The position numbers and the translations under genes were made by a program. Shown piece by piece: positions 45,671 through 54,294 of a stretch of DNA of 64,000 bases. How positions within the stretch are numbered: the first letter of the stretch is position 1; each line of letters begins with the position of its first letter. Source of the DNA: Gillisia lutea (lineage in GTDB: Bacteria > Bacteroidota > Bacteroidia > Flavobacteriales > Flavobacteriaceae); contig NZ_JAKGTH010000007.1 of the NCBI RefSeq assembly GCF_021568705.1, positions 555,149 to 619,148 on the forward strand, given 5' to 3'. The notes under the pieces are model-generated. The model did not search any database, was not told where the DNA came from, and worked only from the letters and a program-made list of their open reading frames with translations.

Positions 45671-46765
45671 ATGGATAATTTAAGCCTCCCGAAATTGGAA
45701 TCTGAACCGCAGTTTAACCTTGAACGTTTCTTTCATCTCACTCCAGATGTGCTTTGTATTGCCGGGTACGATGGGTATTTAAAAAAAGTGAATCCTGCAT
45801 TTTCAGATCTTTTGGGGTATAGCGTAGAGGAACTCATGAGGGTTCCGGTGAGTGATTTTATTTACAGCGAGGACAAAATTATTACCTCCCGTTTTCGGGA
45901 AAATCTAAAAGAGAAAATTCCCTTATTAAATTTTCAGAACAGGTATATCACCAAAAAAGGAGAGCTCGTATGGTTGTCCTGGACTTCCATTTCTGAGCCG
46001 GATAATGAGTTGATCTATGCCATTGCTAAAGATATCACACATCTTAAAAAACTGGAGGAGGAACGTAACTTACTGCTCGCCGATCTTGCCAGGTTAAATA
46101 CCGATTTAAAACAATTTACCTACACCACTTCACATGACCTGAGAACACCGGTAAATAGTTTGCTATCACTTTTCAACATGTTGGATCTTTCAAAAATTGA
46201 AGATAAAGAAACGCTGGAGTATATAGAGCTAATCAATGTGTCAGCACTTACAATTAAAAATACCCTTAATAAATATGTAGATGCTGTTAGTAGTGAGAAA
46301 AAGATAAATATCCAGTTAGAGGTTTTAAACTTAACCCAAATGGTAAATGGAGTTTGTGGATCTATTGATACATTAATAAAAAAATCGAACGCAACTTTTA
46401 TTATAGATTTTACTGAAGCTGAGGAGGTGAAATTTTGCTCTTTCTATCTTCAAAGTATATTTTTAAACCTGATCTCCAATTCAATTAAATACAGCAATCC
46501 TAAAGTAGATCTTGTAATTACAATAATTTCAAAAAAAGTTGACAATACTGTTCAACTTATATTTGCTGATAATGGAATAGGTTTCAATATGGAAAAAGTG
46601 GGCAACAATATCTTTGGCCTACATCAGCGTTTCCATAACAATAGCGATAGTAAAGGGATTGGTTTGTACCTGGTACAAAATCATATGCATAGTCTGGGTG
46701 GGAAAATTACAGTTAAAAGTGAAGTGAGTATGGGAACTGAATTTACTCTGACTTTTAGAGACTAA
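45671..46765 (+). CDS. PAS-domain sensor histidine kinase, cytoplasmic
   Basis: A 364-residue soluble kinase with an N-terminal PAS domain (about 18-125; FHLTPDVLCIAGYDGYL, NPAFSDLLGYS, VWLSWTSI), a linking coiled coil, a HisKA-type H-box FTYTTSHDLRTPVNSLLS (His155), and an HATPase_c domain (NLISNSIKYSN, FADNGIGFNM, GIGLYLVQNHMHSLGG). No transmembrane segments and no adjacent response regulator, so it is an orphan here. The PAS domain lacks a recognisable FixL-type heme His, so oxygen sensing is not supported despite the location. Confidence 0.88.
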   Translation: MDNLSLPKLESEPQFNLERFFHLTPDVLCIAGYDGYLKKVNPAFSDLLGYSVEELMRVPVSDFIYSEDKIITSRFRENLKEKIPLLNFQNRYITKKGELVWLSWTSISEPDNELIYAIAKDITHLKKLEEERNLLLADLARLNTDLKQFTYTTSHDLRTPVNSLLSLFNMLDLSKIEDKETLEYIELINVSALTIKNTLNKYVDAVSSEKKINIQLEVLNLTQMVNGVCGSIDTLIKKSNATFIIDFTEAEEVKFCSFYLQSIFLNLISNSIKYSNPKVDLVITIISKKVDNTVQLIFADNGIGFNMEKVGNNIFGLHQRFHNNSDSKGIGLYLVQNHMHSLGGKITVKSEVSMGTEFTLTFRD

Positions 46766-46782
46766 TCGTATACAGAATAATA

Positions 46783-46814
46783 AACCGGGAGACAATTTTA
46801 CCTGTCTCCCGGTT
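46783..46814. terminator. Bidirectional hairpin between convergent genes
   Basis: AACCGGGAGACA (46783-46794) pairs perfectly with TGTCTCCCGGTT (46803-46814), GC-rich with an eight-base loop and T-rich flanks only on the minus strand. It lies between the PAS kinase and the convergent hypothetical gene. Confidence 0.65.
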
Positions 46815-46851
46815 CTAGCTAAAATCAATACAAATTATTTTGCATTTTCTT

Positions 46852-47406
46852 TTAATTGCTGGCAACAGTAGTACTGCCTATCATTGCCGGTGTTAGCTTA
46901 ATTATTCGGCTTTTATTGTCCTTTTCAATTTTTATTTTATAAACCTCTTTTTTAAGTAAATCGCCATTTCCACTGGCCACATAATTGTTCTTGGTCATGG
47001 TCCAGCCTTTGTAGTTTTTATAAAGGTCTTGTCTCACTTCTAATGGTAGTAAAATATTTGTGAATTTTTGATAGGTTCTACCTAATGTTCCGTGTTTATT
47101 AAAATTAGCTCTTAAAAAACCTTTAGTGCTTTTAAAAGTAACTACATAGGTCTCATAATTTCTTTCCTTAACAGCTTCAATAAATTCTTTTATATCGAAA
47201 TTTTCTTGCATAAACCCAATTGGATTTGCATGGAATTCTCCGGCATAATTTTCATTGATGGTAAAGCTATAGTCGTCTAAATTCGAACTGGTCATTACCG
47301 AATAGGGGTTAATCTTAACTGTTGCTTCTTCCAGTTCTGTAATTTGCTGTGCCTGGGCCGATGCTACCCCACAAAGCAATAATGCATAAATGATTAGAGT
47401 TTTCAT
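46852..47406 (-). CDS. Exported protein of unknown function
   Basis: The start chosen is the internal Met at 47404-47406, because it directly precedes a good signal peptide (MKTLIIYALLLCGVASAQAQ); a longer frame to 47442 adds 12 residues that do not look like an N-terminus. The mature part of about 165 residues is mixed alpha/beta, with NENYAGEFHANPIGFMQENF and TFKSTKGFLRANFNKHG. No family is recognised. It may be periplasmic. Confidence 0.65.
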   Translation of the reverse strand: MKTLIIYALLLCGVASAQAQQITELEEATVKINPYSVMTSSNLDDYSFTINENYAGEFHANPIGFMQENFDIKEFIEAVKERNYETYVVTFKSTKGFLRANFNKHGTLGRTYQKFTNILLPLEVRQDLYKNYKGWTMTKNNYVASGNGDLLKKEVYKIKIEKDNKSRIIKLTPAMIGSTTVASN

Positions 47407-47612
47407 GATATTTGATTTTAAAGATGAATACACGTCTAGCAATAAGATTCTTGGAGGACCAGCTTCTGAGCGCTATAGAAGAGACTTTCAAAAATTTTAT
47501 TTACCTGAAATTACTTTATAATATCCCTGTTTTAACCAAAAAGATGTGAATCGCTCGCCTGTAGTAATAAGCGAAACAAAAGATGAAGTAAATGGAAATG
47601 TAAGGGCAAGTT

Positions 47613-49814
47613 TTAAAGAACTAGCAGTCCATTCTCTCTTAAAATATCTATAGGTTTTGAATACCAGAAGAGTTCAAAATCTTCAAAAGATTGTTCAAAA
47701 TCCTTTTTCAGCTGGGCAAATGAAAGTAGCTTTTCGTTAGTTGGAGAGAGGTTTTCTAATTTATCAAGTAGCCATTCCCCTTTATCTTTCTCCAGCTTTA
47801 CCTCAATAGTATTTGTTTTATCATGAAAGCTTAATAAAAGTAAGTGCCGGGTCTGCCCACGTTTGCTTTTAGTGATCTCCGAAATTAGAGGCATTTTTCC
47901 TAACCACAATAGTTTAGCTGTAGGCTTTACATTAATGGGAACCTCATTTTCTAAACAAGAAATAATAAAATCTTCCTGAATACTGGTGTGTGGGATCTTA
48001 AAATCGAACCAATCTTGTAATGGCATTTCAAAACCAATACCATGCATGAAGTTAAAGAGAGATTTCTTTAGGCCATAACTAAATTGATTATGATCTATGC
48101 CGGTACTATCGGTAAAATCTACATCATTATTAGCAAAAGAAATATCTTTATACTGTGGAGTGATCCCGTAATCGGATGGATTCAAACCAATCGGGCTATG
48201 AGCGGTTAAGGCGAACTGATGCCAGAATCCTGACTGTAATATACCTACTTCAAAAAGTTGCCGTACCATTTCCAAACTATCTACTGTTTCCTGCACCGTT
48301 TGGGTAGGATAGCCGTACATTAAATAGGAATGCACCATGATATTGGCTTCGGTAAAATTTCGGGTCACCTGTGCCACCTGAGATACCGTCACACCCTTAT
48401 CGATCAATTTCAAAAGCCTGTCGGAAGCCACTTCTAAACCTCCGGAAACTGCTATACAACCGGAAGCTTTAAGTAAATAACAGAGGTCTTGAGTGAAATT
48501 CTTCTCAAAGCGAATATTGGCCCACCAGGTAACGGTGAGTTTTCGTTTTAGAATTTCTATTGCCAAAGACTTCATTAAGGATGGAGGCGCAGCCTCATCT
48601 ACAAAATGGAATCCGGTTTCTCCGGTTTGAGCAATAAGTTGCTGCATTCTGTCTACAAGAATCTTTGCAGCCACAGGTTCGTAGATCTTTATATAATCTA
48701 AAGAGATATCACAAAAAGTACATTTACCCCAGTAACAACCATGCGCCATAGTAAGTTTATTCCAACGGCCATCGCTCCAAAGACTATGCATGGGGTTGGC
48801 AATTTCGATCACCGATATGTATTCACTTAAAAGCAGATTTGAGTAATCGGGGGTGCCAACTTCACTTTGTTTATAGTCGCTTTTAAGAGATGAATTATTA
48901 TAAGAAACAGTTCCTTCTTTTAATAAATAGGTGCGCTTGAATTGATTAAAATCCTGGTTTTCGGGATTAGGATCTAATATATTAATAGCTAACAGCTCTA
49001 CCGGTAATTCTCCATCATCTAAGGTGATATAATCAAAGAATTCGAAAACTCTCACATCGCTGAGCGAACGTAATTCGGTATTTGGGAAACCGCCGCCCAT
49101 GGCAATTTTTATTTCAGGATAGTTTTTTTTGATAAATTGGGCACAGCGAAAAGCACTATATAAATTACCGGGAAATGGAACTGAGAAGCAGACTAATTTA
49201 GGCTGTATTTCGTTGAGTTTGTTTTCCAGGGTTGAAAGTGTAAGTGTATCGATATAGGTGGGTTCACCTTGCAGATGTTCATATAGTTCATCAAACGAAT
49301 TGGCGCTCTGTCCCAATCGTTCTGCATACCGACTAAACCCGAAGTTCTCATCGATACATTCTACGATGAAATCTGAAATATCTTCCAGATACAAGGTTGC
49401 TAAATGTTTGGCTTTGTCCTGCAGTCCCATAGAGCCAAAAGCCCAGTCCATATCATCCAGTTGCTCAAATCTTGAAGCCTGCGGAAGAAAATTATCGGTA
49501 CAGATTTGTCGTGCGAAGGTTTGATTTTTTCCCTGTAAGAAAGCTATAACCAACTCTAAAACCTGTAAATAATCATCTTTTAAAGCATAGATCCTTTCCG
49601 CATTCTCTGAAGTTATACGATCATTCTTATATGCCAGTTCGAAAATATCTTCCATTTTGGCTTTCGAAAAAAGTGCTAAAATCACCTCTATTCCCAGGTC
49701 CATTTGATAGGAACTGATATTTTTAGTATTCAGGAATCCTTTTAAATAGGCCGTGGCAGGATAGGGCGTATTCAATTGGGTAAAAGGAGGTGTTATAAGT
49801 AACAGGTCTTTCAA
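47613..49814 (-). CDS. B12-binding-domain radical SAM protein, function unknown
   Basis: A 733-residue protein. The N-terminal part (about 1-290) has the layout of a B12-binding-type domain (DLLLITPPFTQLNTPYPATAYL at the start, KLVCFSVPFPGNLYSAFRCAQFI and KIAMGGGFPNTELRS further on). The radical SAM domain then follows, with the cluster motif Cys360-YWGK-Cys365-TF-Cys368, a CX4CX2C spacing and not the canonical CX3CX2C. VSGGLEVASDRLLKLIDKGVT and MVHSYLMYGYPTQT match radical SAM barrel elements. The C-terminus is about 200 residues of extra domain. No substrate can be inferred. It is a single gene between a divergently spaced exported protein and dus. Confidence 0.8.
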   Translation of the reverse strand: MKDLLLITPPFTQLNTPYPATAYLKGFLNTKNISSYQMDLGIEVILALFSKAKMEDIFELAYKNDRITSENAERIYALKDDYLQVLELVIAFLQGKNQTFARQICTDNFLPQASRFEQLDDMDWAFGSMGLQDKAKHLATLYLEDISDFIVECIDENFGFSRYAERLGQSANSFDELYEHLQGEPTYIDTLTLSTLENKLNEIQPKLVCFSVPFPGNLYSAFRCAQFIKKNYPEIKIAMGGGFPNTELRSLSDVRVFEFFDYITLDDGELPVELLAINILDPNPENQDFNQFKRTYLLKEGTVSYNNSSLKSDYKQSEVGTPDYSNLLLSEYISVIEIANPMHSLWSDGRWNKLTMAHGCYWGKCTFCDISLDYIKIYEPVAAKILVDRMQQLIAQTGETGFHFVDEAAPPSLMKSLAIEILKRKLTVTWWANIRFEKNFTQDLCYLLKASGCIAVSGGLEVASDRLLKLIDKGVTVSQVAQVTRNFTEANIMVHSYLMYGYPTQTVQETVDSLEMVRQLFEVGILQSGFWHQFALTAHSPIGLNPSDYGITPQYKDISFANNDVDFTDSTGIDHNQFSYGLKKSLFNFMHGIGFEMPLQDWFDFKIPHTSIQEDFIISCLENEVPINVKPTAKLLWLGKMPLISEITKSKRGQTRHLLLLSFHDKTNTIEVKLEKDKGEWLLDKLENLSPTNEKLLSFAQLKKDFEQSFEDFELFWYSKPIDILRENGLLVL

Positions 49815-49921
49815 AATGGAAGAGGCTTTAAAAAATTATAATCTTCAAAAAAACGATATGCGAAGATAGTTGAAAAGTTGAAGAGCAAAGAATTTTAGCC
49901 GGTCTAGTTAAATTCTTATCC

Positions 49922-50893
49922 TTATCTGGAACTACGCAATAAAAGACTTTGTTCGCTATTTAAGATCTCGATCACAGCCATTTCATAAGCTTTGGTGTTA
50001 TTAGCTTTCTTGATCTTCTTAAAGGTTTTCTGCGGATTGGAGAAGGTGGTGGAAAAATATTCCCAAAATCCCTGCATCTTCATCTTTATAGGAGTAGGCC
50101 CGGAAAGTGCCGCTGTGTAGTTATGATAGATCTCATCATGGAAATTTCTAAAGATCTCAAATCGATCTAGAGGATATTCTAAAGTATCGCTTTTAATCAT
50201 ATTCGGTAAAAATGGGTCAGCGATCAGTCCTCTACCAATCATAAAATGATCTATAGAAGGGAAGCGACTCTGCATTTCCTTAAATTTAGCTACCGTGGTA
50301 ATATCACCGTTATAATATAATTTATGCTTGGTATTGTCTACACAACGCTGGAAGGCATCCAGATCTACACCGCCTTTGTAAAGTTGCTTTCCTATACGAG
50401 CATGGATGGCGATGTTCTTAAGCGGGTATTTATCTAATATCGGCAGAACATCCAAGATCTCTTCGCTGTTTTCATAGCCCATACGCATCTTCATAGAAAC
50501 TAAAATGTCTGTCTCGGTATGTGCTCTACTTAAGATATGGTCAATTCTTTCGGCATCACTAATTAGTCCTGAGCCCATTCCGCGTTTGGTAACCATAGGG
50601 TAGGGACAACCCAAGTTCCAATTAAGCTCCTTATATCCTAATTCCTGCACATACTTGGCTACAAACAAGAATTCATCAGCATCATTGGTAATAATTTGCG
50701 GGATCACTTCCAACGTGGTATTATTCTCGGGGAGCAGATCACGCTCGTACGACGATTTTATTACCAGCTTTCCGTTCAAACGAATATAAGGAGAGTAAAA
50801 AGTATCTATCCCACCAAAATATTTTTGAAAGGCATTACGAAATCTGAAATCGGTAAATCCCTGTAAAGGAGATGAAAGTAACGTGAGGCTCAT
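49922..50893 (-). CDS. dus: tRNA-dihydrouridine synthase
   Basis: A 323-residue FMN-dependent enzyme reducing uridines in the tRNA D-loop. It has LLSSPLQGFTDFRFRNAF at the N-terminus, the catalytic Cys in NLGCPYPMVTKRGMGSGLI, ILVSMKMRMGYEN (FMN contact), NIAIHARIGKQLYKGGVDL and HFMIGRGLIADPFLP. Members of this group are DusC/A-like in flavobacteria, but the precise position modified cannot be told. A perfect -7 box is 18 bases upstream. Confidence 0.92.
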   Translation of the reverse strand: MSLTLLSSPLQGFTDFRFRNAFQKYFGGIDTFYSPYIRLNGKLVIKSSYERDLLPENNTTLEVIPQIITNDADEFLFVAKYVQELGYKELNWNLGCPYPMVTKRGMGSGLISDAERIDHILSRAHTETDILVSMKMRMGYENSEEILDVLPILDKYPLKNIAIHARIGKQLYKGGVDLDAFQRCVDNTKHKLYYNGDITTVAKFKEMQSRFPSIDHFMIGRGLIADPFLPNMIKSDTLEYPLDRFEIFRNFHDEIYHNYTAALSGPTPIKMKMQGFWEYFSTTFSNPQKTFKKIKKANNTKAYEMAVIEILNSEQSLLLRSSR

Positions 50894-50910
50894 TGTAGTT
50901 TTAAGTTGTG

Positions 50911-50918
50911 CAAAGATA
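50911..50918 (-). promoter_or_regulatory. Candidate -7 promoter element for dus
   Basis: The minus strand reads TATCTTTG, an exact TAnnTTTG match, ending 18 bases before the dus start. No clear TTG at -33. Confidence 0.5.
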
Positions 50919-51050
50919 GCGCTTTCCTTACTTAAAAAATTAGCTAAATCTACTAGATGATTACCAATGATACTAAAACAGATGGAAGTTCAGAATATGA
51001 AATTTTTAAAAGATAACTTTATAAATATGCCAGAATAAAATTGGAATACT

Positions 51051-51058
51051 TAATTTTG
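51051..51058 (+). promoter_or_regulatory. -7 promoter element for the envelope/copper cluster
   Basis: TAATTTTG (51051-51058) matches TAnnTTTG exactly and ends six bases before the GTG start codon of the first gene. Transcription would therefore begin at or within a few bases of that GTG, implying a leaderless message. Confidence 0.55.
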
Positions 51059-51063
51059 CAGCC

Positions 51064-51429
51064 GTGAAACACCTGCTGGTCATATTTGCTTTTTTAATCG
51101 TTTTTAAGCCGGTTCTGCCTTATGTGGAATATGCCGTGGCCTACGATTATATTAGTAAAGTGCTATGTGTGAATAAAGATGAACCAAAGCTGGAGTGTAA
51201 CGGGAAATGTTACCTCATGAAATCTCTCGCTGAAGCTTCTAAAGAAGAATCTCAGTCGAAAAATAATAATTCGGTAAAAAAAGTAGATATACAAATCCTT
51301 TTTACTGAAAAAACTACAGCTTTCACTTTCTCTAATTTTGTTGAAAGCGTATCTCACCAATTTCCACTGACTGCCATTCTGTACAGTCACCAGGAAATAT
51401 CCAAAGTTTTTCACCCTCCAATTGCCTAA
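51064..51429 (+). CDS. Exported CNGKC-motif protein A
   Basis: A 121-residue protein starting with GTG. It has a hydrophobic N-terminus (about 1-20, signal peptide or anchor), then KVLCVNKDEPKLECNGKCYLMKSLAE (given in pieces: LCVNKDEP near 34-41 and ECNGKCYLMKSL just after). A variable middle and a C-terminus ending FHPPIA follow. The three cysteines, the following Met, and the terminal PPIA are shared with the paralogue at 51926-52297. Cys-rich exported proteins beside an MbnP/MauG pair suggest copper binding, but this is inference. I do not know a named family. Confidence 0.65.
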   Translation: MKHLLVIFAFLIVFKPVLPYVEYAVAYDYISKVLCVNKDEPKLECNGKCYLMKSLAEASKEESQSKNNNSVKKVDIQILFTEKTTAFTFSNFVESVSHQFPLTAILYSHQEISKVFHPPIA

Positions 51430-51471
51430 GTATTTATCATACAATTTTTATTGATCTAAATACTTTATAAA

Positions 51472-51909
51472 ATGACCCTATTTAAAAAATCATGGGTATG
51501 GCTGCTATGCTGTACACTTTTTCTGATCTCTTGTGAGAGCACTTCAGAAAAGAAAAAAGAATACGATGAATTATTTCACCAGGTACTGGATATTCACGAC
51601 GAAGTAATGCCTAAAATGGTAGAAATTCCCGCTCTTAAAAAGGAATTAGAAACCATTGCCGATACTAGCGCAGCTGCCGAAAAATATAGAAATGCCGCCA
51701 CCAAACTTGAAGAAGGTGATCGCCTGATGATGGACTGGATGCACAGTTTTAGCGATGAGTTTGTAAAAGGTAAGGCCGAGCTTCAGAAAATGAATAACCA
51801 GCAACTGCAAGAACGTATAGATGCCATAACCGCTGAGTTGGAAGACGTGAAGCTGATGCGAGACCAGGTGAACTCCAGTATCGAGAACGCAAAGGAATTA
51901 ACGGAATAA
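51472..51909 (+). CDS. Small helical lipoprotein, function unknown
   Basis: A 145-residue lipoprotein (lipobox LISC, Cys23) whose mature part is predicted as long helices or coiled coil. It has His/Met-containing segments DIHDEVMPKM and DRLMMDWMHSFSDEF that could bind a metal such as copper. Homologues in flavobacteria are usually called 'viral A-type inclusion protein', a misleading name for a coiled-coil protein. It sits between the two CNGKC paralogues, and all three run in the same direction. Confidence 0.65.
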   Translation: MTLFKKSWVWLLCCTLFLISCESTSEKKKEYDELFHQVLDIHDEVMPKMVEIPALKKELETIADTSAAAEKYRNAATKLEEGDRLMMDWMHSFSDEFVKGKAELQKMNNQQLQERIDAITAELEDVKLMRDQVNSSIENAKELTE

Positions 51910-51925
51910 AGCCTTATAGCAACAA

Positions 51926-52297
51926 ATGAAATTTATTTCCTTTGTCTTTGCTTTATTATTTCTTTTCCAACCCATCTTTCCTCTTGTAGACTATGCATTC
52001 AATTATGAATACATAGCTACAGAACTATGTGAAAATCGGGATAGGCCGGAATTGAGCTGTAACGGGAAATGTTACCTCATGAGGTCTTTGGCTGAAGAGG
52101 TTAATAAAGAAAAAGATGCCGAAAAAGGAATTCCTGCTGGTAGGAGTGAACTCGTATTGTTTTTTTTCAAGGAGTATCAATTGGGATGGGAACTTTTTCC
52201 TGACTTTGATATAGAGCTGAAACCGGTGGTAGACAGCTTTCTTACTACCTATAGTTTTCTTTTTTATAGTGAGGAGTTGAAACCTCCCATTGCTTGA
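51926..52297 (+). CDS. Exported CNGKC-motif protein B
   Basis: A 123-residue paralogue of the protein at 51064-51429. It has a hydrophobic N-terminus (about 1-22), LCENRDRPELS followed by CNGKCYLMRSLAEE, and an end in LKPPIA. Outside these regions the two differ (this one has FFFKEYQLGWELFPDF), so the shared Cys segment and the terminus are the conserved functional parts. It ends 72 bases before the MbnP-like gene. Confidence 0.65.
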   Translation: MKFISFVFALLFLFQPIFPLVDYAFNYEYIATELCENRDRPELSCNGKCYLMRSLAEEVNKEKDAEKGIPAGRSELVLFFFKEYQLGWELFPDFDIELKPVVDSFLTTYSFLFYSEELKPPIA

Positions 52298-52368
52298 TAA
52301 TTTATTAAATCAATGCCGAAAATTGGGCTTTAACAAGCGCCAACGGCCAAACTTATGATTAATTTTTA

Positions 52369-53187
52369 ATGAATTTCAAGATGATAACTAAATATATAAA
52401 ACCTTTAATTTTTACCACACTAATAACATTCTTCACCGCATGTTCATCAGATGATGATAATGTAAATGAGCTTAGTGGGCAGAATGCTGTTGCAATTGAT
52501 TTCGATAATGGTGTAAATGGAGATGATCTTCTGCTTGCTTCAGCTACTTATACTAAAACCAATGCAGAAATATTAACTATTACTCGCCTTAATTACATTG
52601 TGAGCAATTTTGTATTGATCGATGCCAATGGTAACGAATATACCTATCCAAAAGATGAAAGCTATTTCATTATTAGTGAAGAAAACGATAATACCGAAAT
52701 AAACCTTCCAAACATTCCGGCCGGAGAGTATGTTGCCATGCGTTTTGGAATTGGAGTAGATCAGGATAAATATCAGCAGGGAGCTGAAGGTCAGGGTGAT
52801 TTCTTACAAAAAGCCGAAGACAGCTTTATGATGTGGTCCTGGCAGGCGGGTTACAAATTTTTGAATTTTGAAGGAACTTTCACTTCTGAAACTGTAACCG
52901 AAGCTGCTAATTTTAAGATACATATGGGGAGCCATGGGAGCAGTTTAGATAATTACAAAGAAGTGACCGTGCAATTGCCTACTTCTGCCTTGGTGAGCGA
53001 TAATTTGAGTCCGGTAATCCATGTAGGGGTAGATGCCAATAAGTTGTTGGATGGCTCAAACAAGATCAAGCTTTCAGAAAAAGCTGTTGTAATGGTAGAT
53101 GAGGTTAAAAGTCCCCAAATTGCTGAAAATGCTACAGAAATGTTTCGTGTAGACCACGTGCATAACGGCGAGCAGATACAACACTAA
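52369..53187 (+). CDS. MbnP-like lipoprotein
   Basis: A 272-residue lipoprotein (lipobox FTAC, Cys25, followed by SSDDDN, a possible surface-export signal). It resembles MbnP-family proteins: a beta-rich domain with MRFGIGVDQDKY and the motif MMWSWQAGYKFLNFEG with Trp156 and Trp158, then HMGSHG (His185, His189), VIHVGVD (His218) and a C-terminal VDHVHN (His263, His265). In the known MbnP/MbnH system a Trp of MbnP is oxidised to kynurenine by the diheme partner, and the product binds copper. The partner gene follows, separated by a hairpin. The orthology is my judgement from motif and neighbour. Confidence 0.75.
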   Translation: MNFKMITKYIKPLIFTTLITFFTACSSDDDNVNELSGQNAVAIDFDNGVNGDDLLLASATYTKTNAEILTITRLNYIVSNFVLIDANGNEYTYPKDESYFIISEENDNTEINLPNIPAGEYVAMRFGIGVDQDKYQQGAEGQGDFLQKAEDSFMMWSWQAGYKFLNFEGTFTSETVTEAANFKIHMGSHGSSLDNYKEVTVQLPTSALVSDNLSPVIHVGVDANKLLDGSNKIKLSEKAVVMVDEVKSPQIAENATEMFRVDHVHNGEQIQH

Positions 53188-53194
53188 TTAAAAA

Positions 53195-53228
53195 AGACTA
53201 AAAAGTGGCGAAGGCTACTTTTTAGTCT
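53195..53228 (+). terminator. Hairpin between the MbnP-like and diheme-enzyme genes
   Basis: AGACTAAAAAGT (53195-53206) pairs with ACTTTTTAGTCT (53217-53228); three more pairs including one G-T extend the stem, leaving the loop GAAG. A T-rich tail (CTGCTTTTTCTC) follows, so it may attenuate downstream transcription. Confidence 0.65.
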
Positions 53229-53241
53229 GCTTTTTCTCAAA

Positions 53242-54294
53242 ATGAAAAAACAATTTAACAAAATAGTGTTGGTAATAGTTGCCCTCCAGTTTTTAGCTTG
53301 CTCTAAAGATGAAGAGGTTTATATTCCTATTAACAACACATTGGAAATAGATATCCCGGAAAATTTTCCAGAAATTAATTACAATCTCACCGCTAATCCT
53401 CCTACCGAGAATGGTTTTGAGTTAGGGAAGAAGTTGTTCTATGACGGGCAGTTATCTGCGAACGGAGTTATTTCCTGCGGATTTTGCCATGAGCAGCGTT
53501 TCGCTTTCACCCATCACGGCCATCAGTTCAGTCATGGAATTGATGATCTTGAAGGGATAAGAAATGCGCCTGCTATTCAAAATATGGCATTTCAGAAGGA
53601 GTTTGCCTGGGACGGAGCTACCTCTCACTTAGACCTTTTTCCTATAATTCCTATAACCAACCCTGCAGAAATGGGCGAAACTCTGTCGTGTATCTTAGAA
53701 AAACTAATGGCAGATGCTGAATATAAACAGCTCTTTGCTGCAGCTTTTGATGATGGGGAAATAAACAATGAGAATTTCCTGAAGGCCTTGTCACAATTTA
53801 TGGTGATGATGATCTCTTCCAACTCGAAGTATGATAAATATGTGAGAAAGGAAGACGAGGTGCGATTTACCGAGGAAGAAGAGGAAGGTTTGGCCATCTT
53901 TCAGCAAAAATGCGCCAGTTGCCATAAAACCGATCTTTTCACCGATGATGCTTTCCGCAATAATGGTCTGCCACCATACCCCGGTATCAACGATCTTGGT
54001 AGGGCAGAGGTTAGCGGCAGTGTTGCCGATAATTATAAATTTAAAGTGCCCAGCCTACGAAATGTGGCAGTTACCGAACCTTATATGCATGACGGGCGGT
54101 TCGGGAGTTTGAGATCTGTGCTGGATTTCTATGATAACGGGGTACAGGACTCTGAGACCTTAGATCCTATTTTAAAACAAAATGAAAGGTTGGGAATTGC
54201 ATTGAGCAATGAAGAAAAACAGGCATTAATTGCCTTTTTGAATACACTAACCGATGAAACTTATTTAAATGATGAACGTTTTGCAGAATATTAA
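53242..54294 (+). CDS. MauG/MbnH-type diheme c-type cytochrome, lipoprotein
   Basis: A 350-residue lipoprotein (lipobox FLAC, Cys20, then SKDEE) of the cytochrome c peroxidase/MauG family. The two heme sites are Cys79-G-F-Cys82-His83 and Cys224-A-S-Cys227-His228. Trp123 in FAWDG lies between them at the position of the electron-relay Trp in MauG, and EPYMHDGRFGS near 279-289 is the conserved distal region. The closest type by context is MbnH, because an MbnP-like gene is directly upstream. It overlaps the barrel gene by 26 bases. Confidence 0.85.
   Translation: MKKQFNKIVLVIVALQFLACSKDEEVYIPINNTLEIDIPENFPEINYNLTANPPTENGFELGKKLFYDGQLSANGVISCGFCHEQRFAFTHHGHQFSHGIDDLEGIRNAPAIQNMAFQKEFAWDGATSHLDLFPIIPITNPAEMGETLSCILEKLMADAEYKQLFAAAFDDGEINNENFLKALSQFMVMMISSNSKYDKYVRKEDEVRFTEEEEEGLAIFQQKCASCHKTDLFTDDAFRNNGLPPYPGINDLGRAEVSGSVADNYKFKVPSLRNVAVTEPYMHDGRFGSLRSVLDFYDNGVQDSETLDPILKQNERLGIALSNEEKQALIAFLNTLTDETYLNDERFAEY

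Noticed and set aside
45671..46765. PAS kinase as a FixL-type oxygen sensor for the cbb3 genes
   Set aside because: The PAS domain shows no recognisable heme-binding His context and no adjacent FixJ-type regulator; the location alone is not enough.
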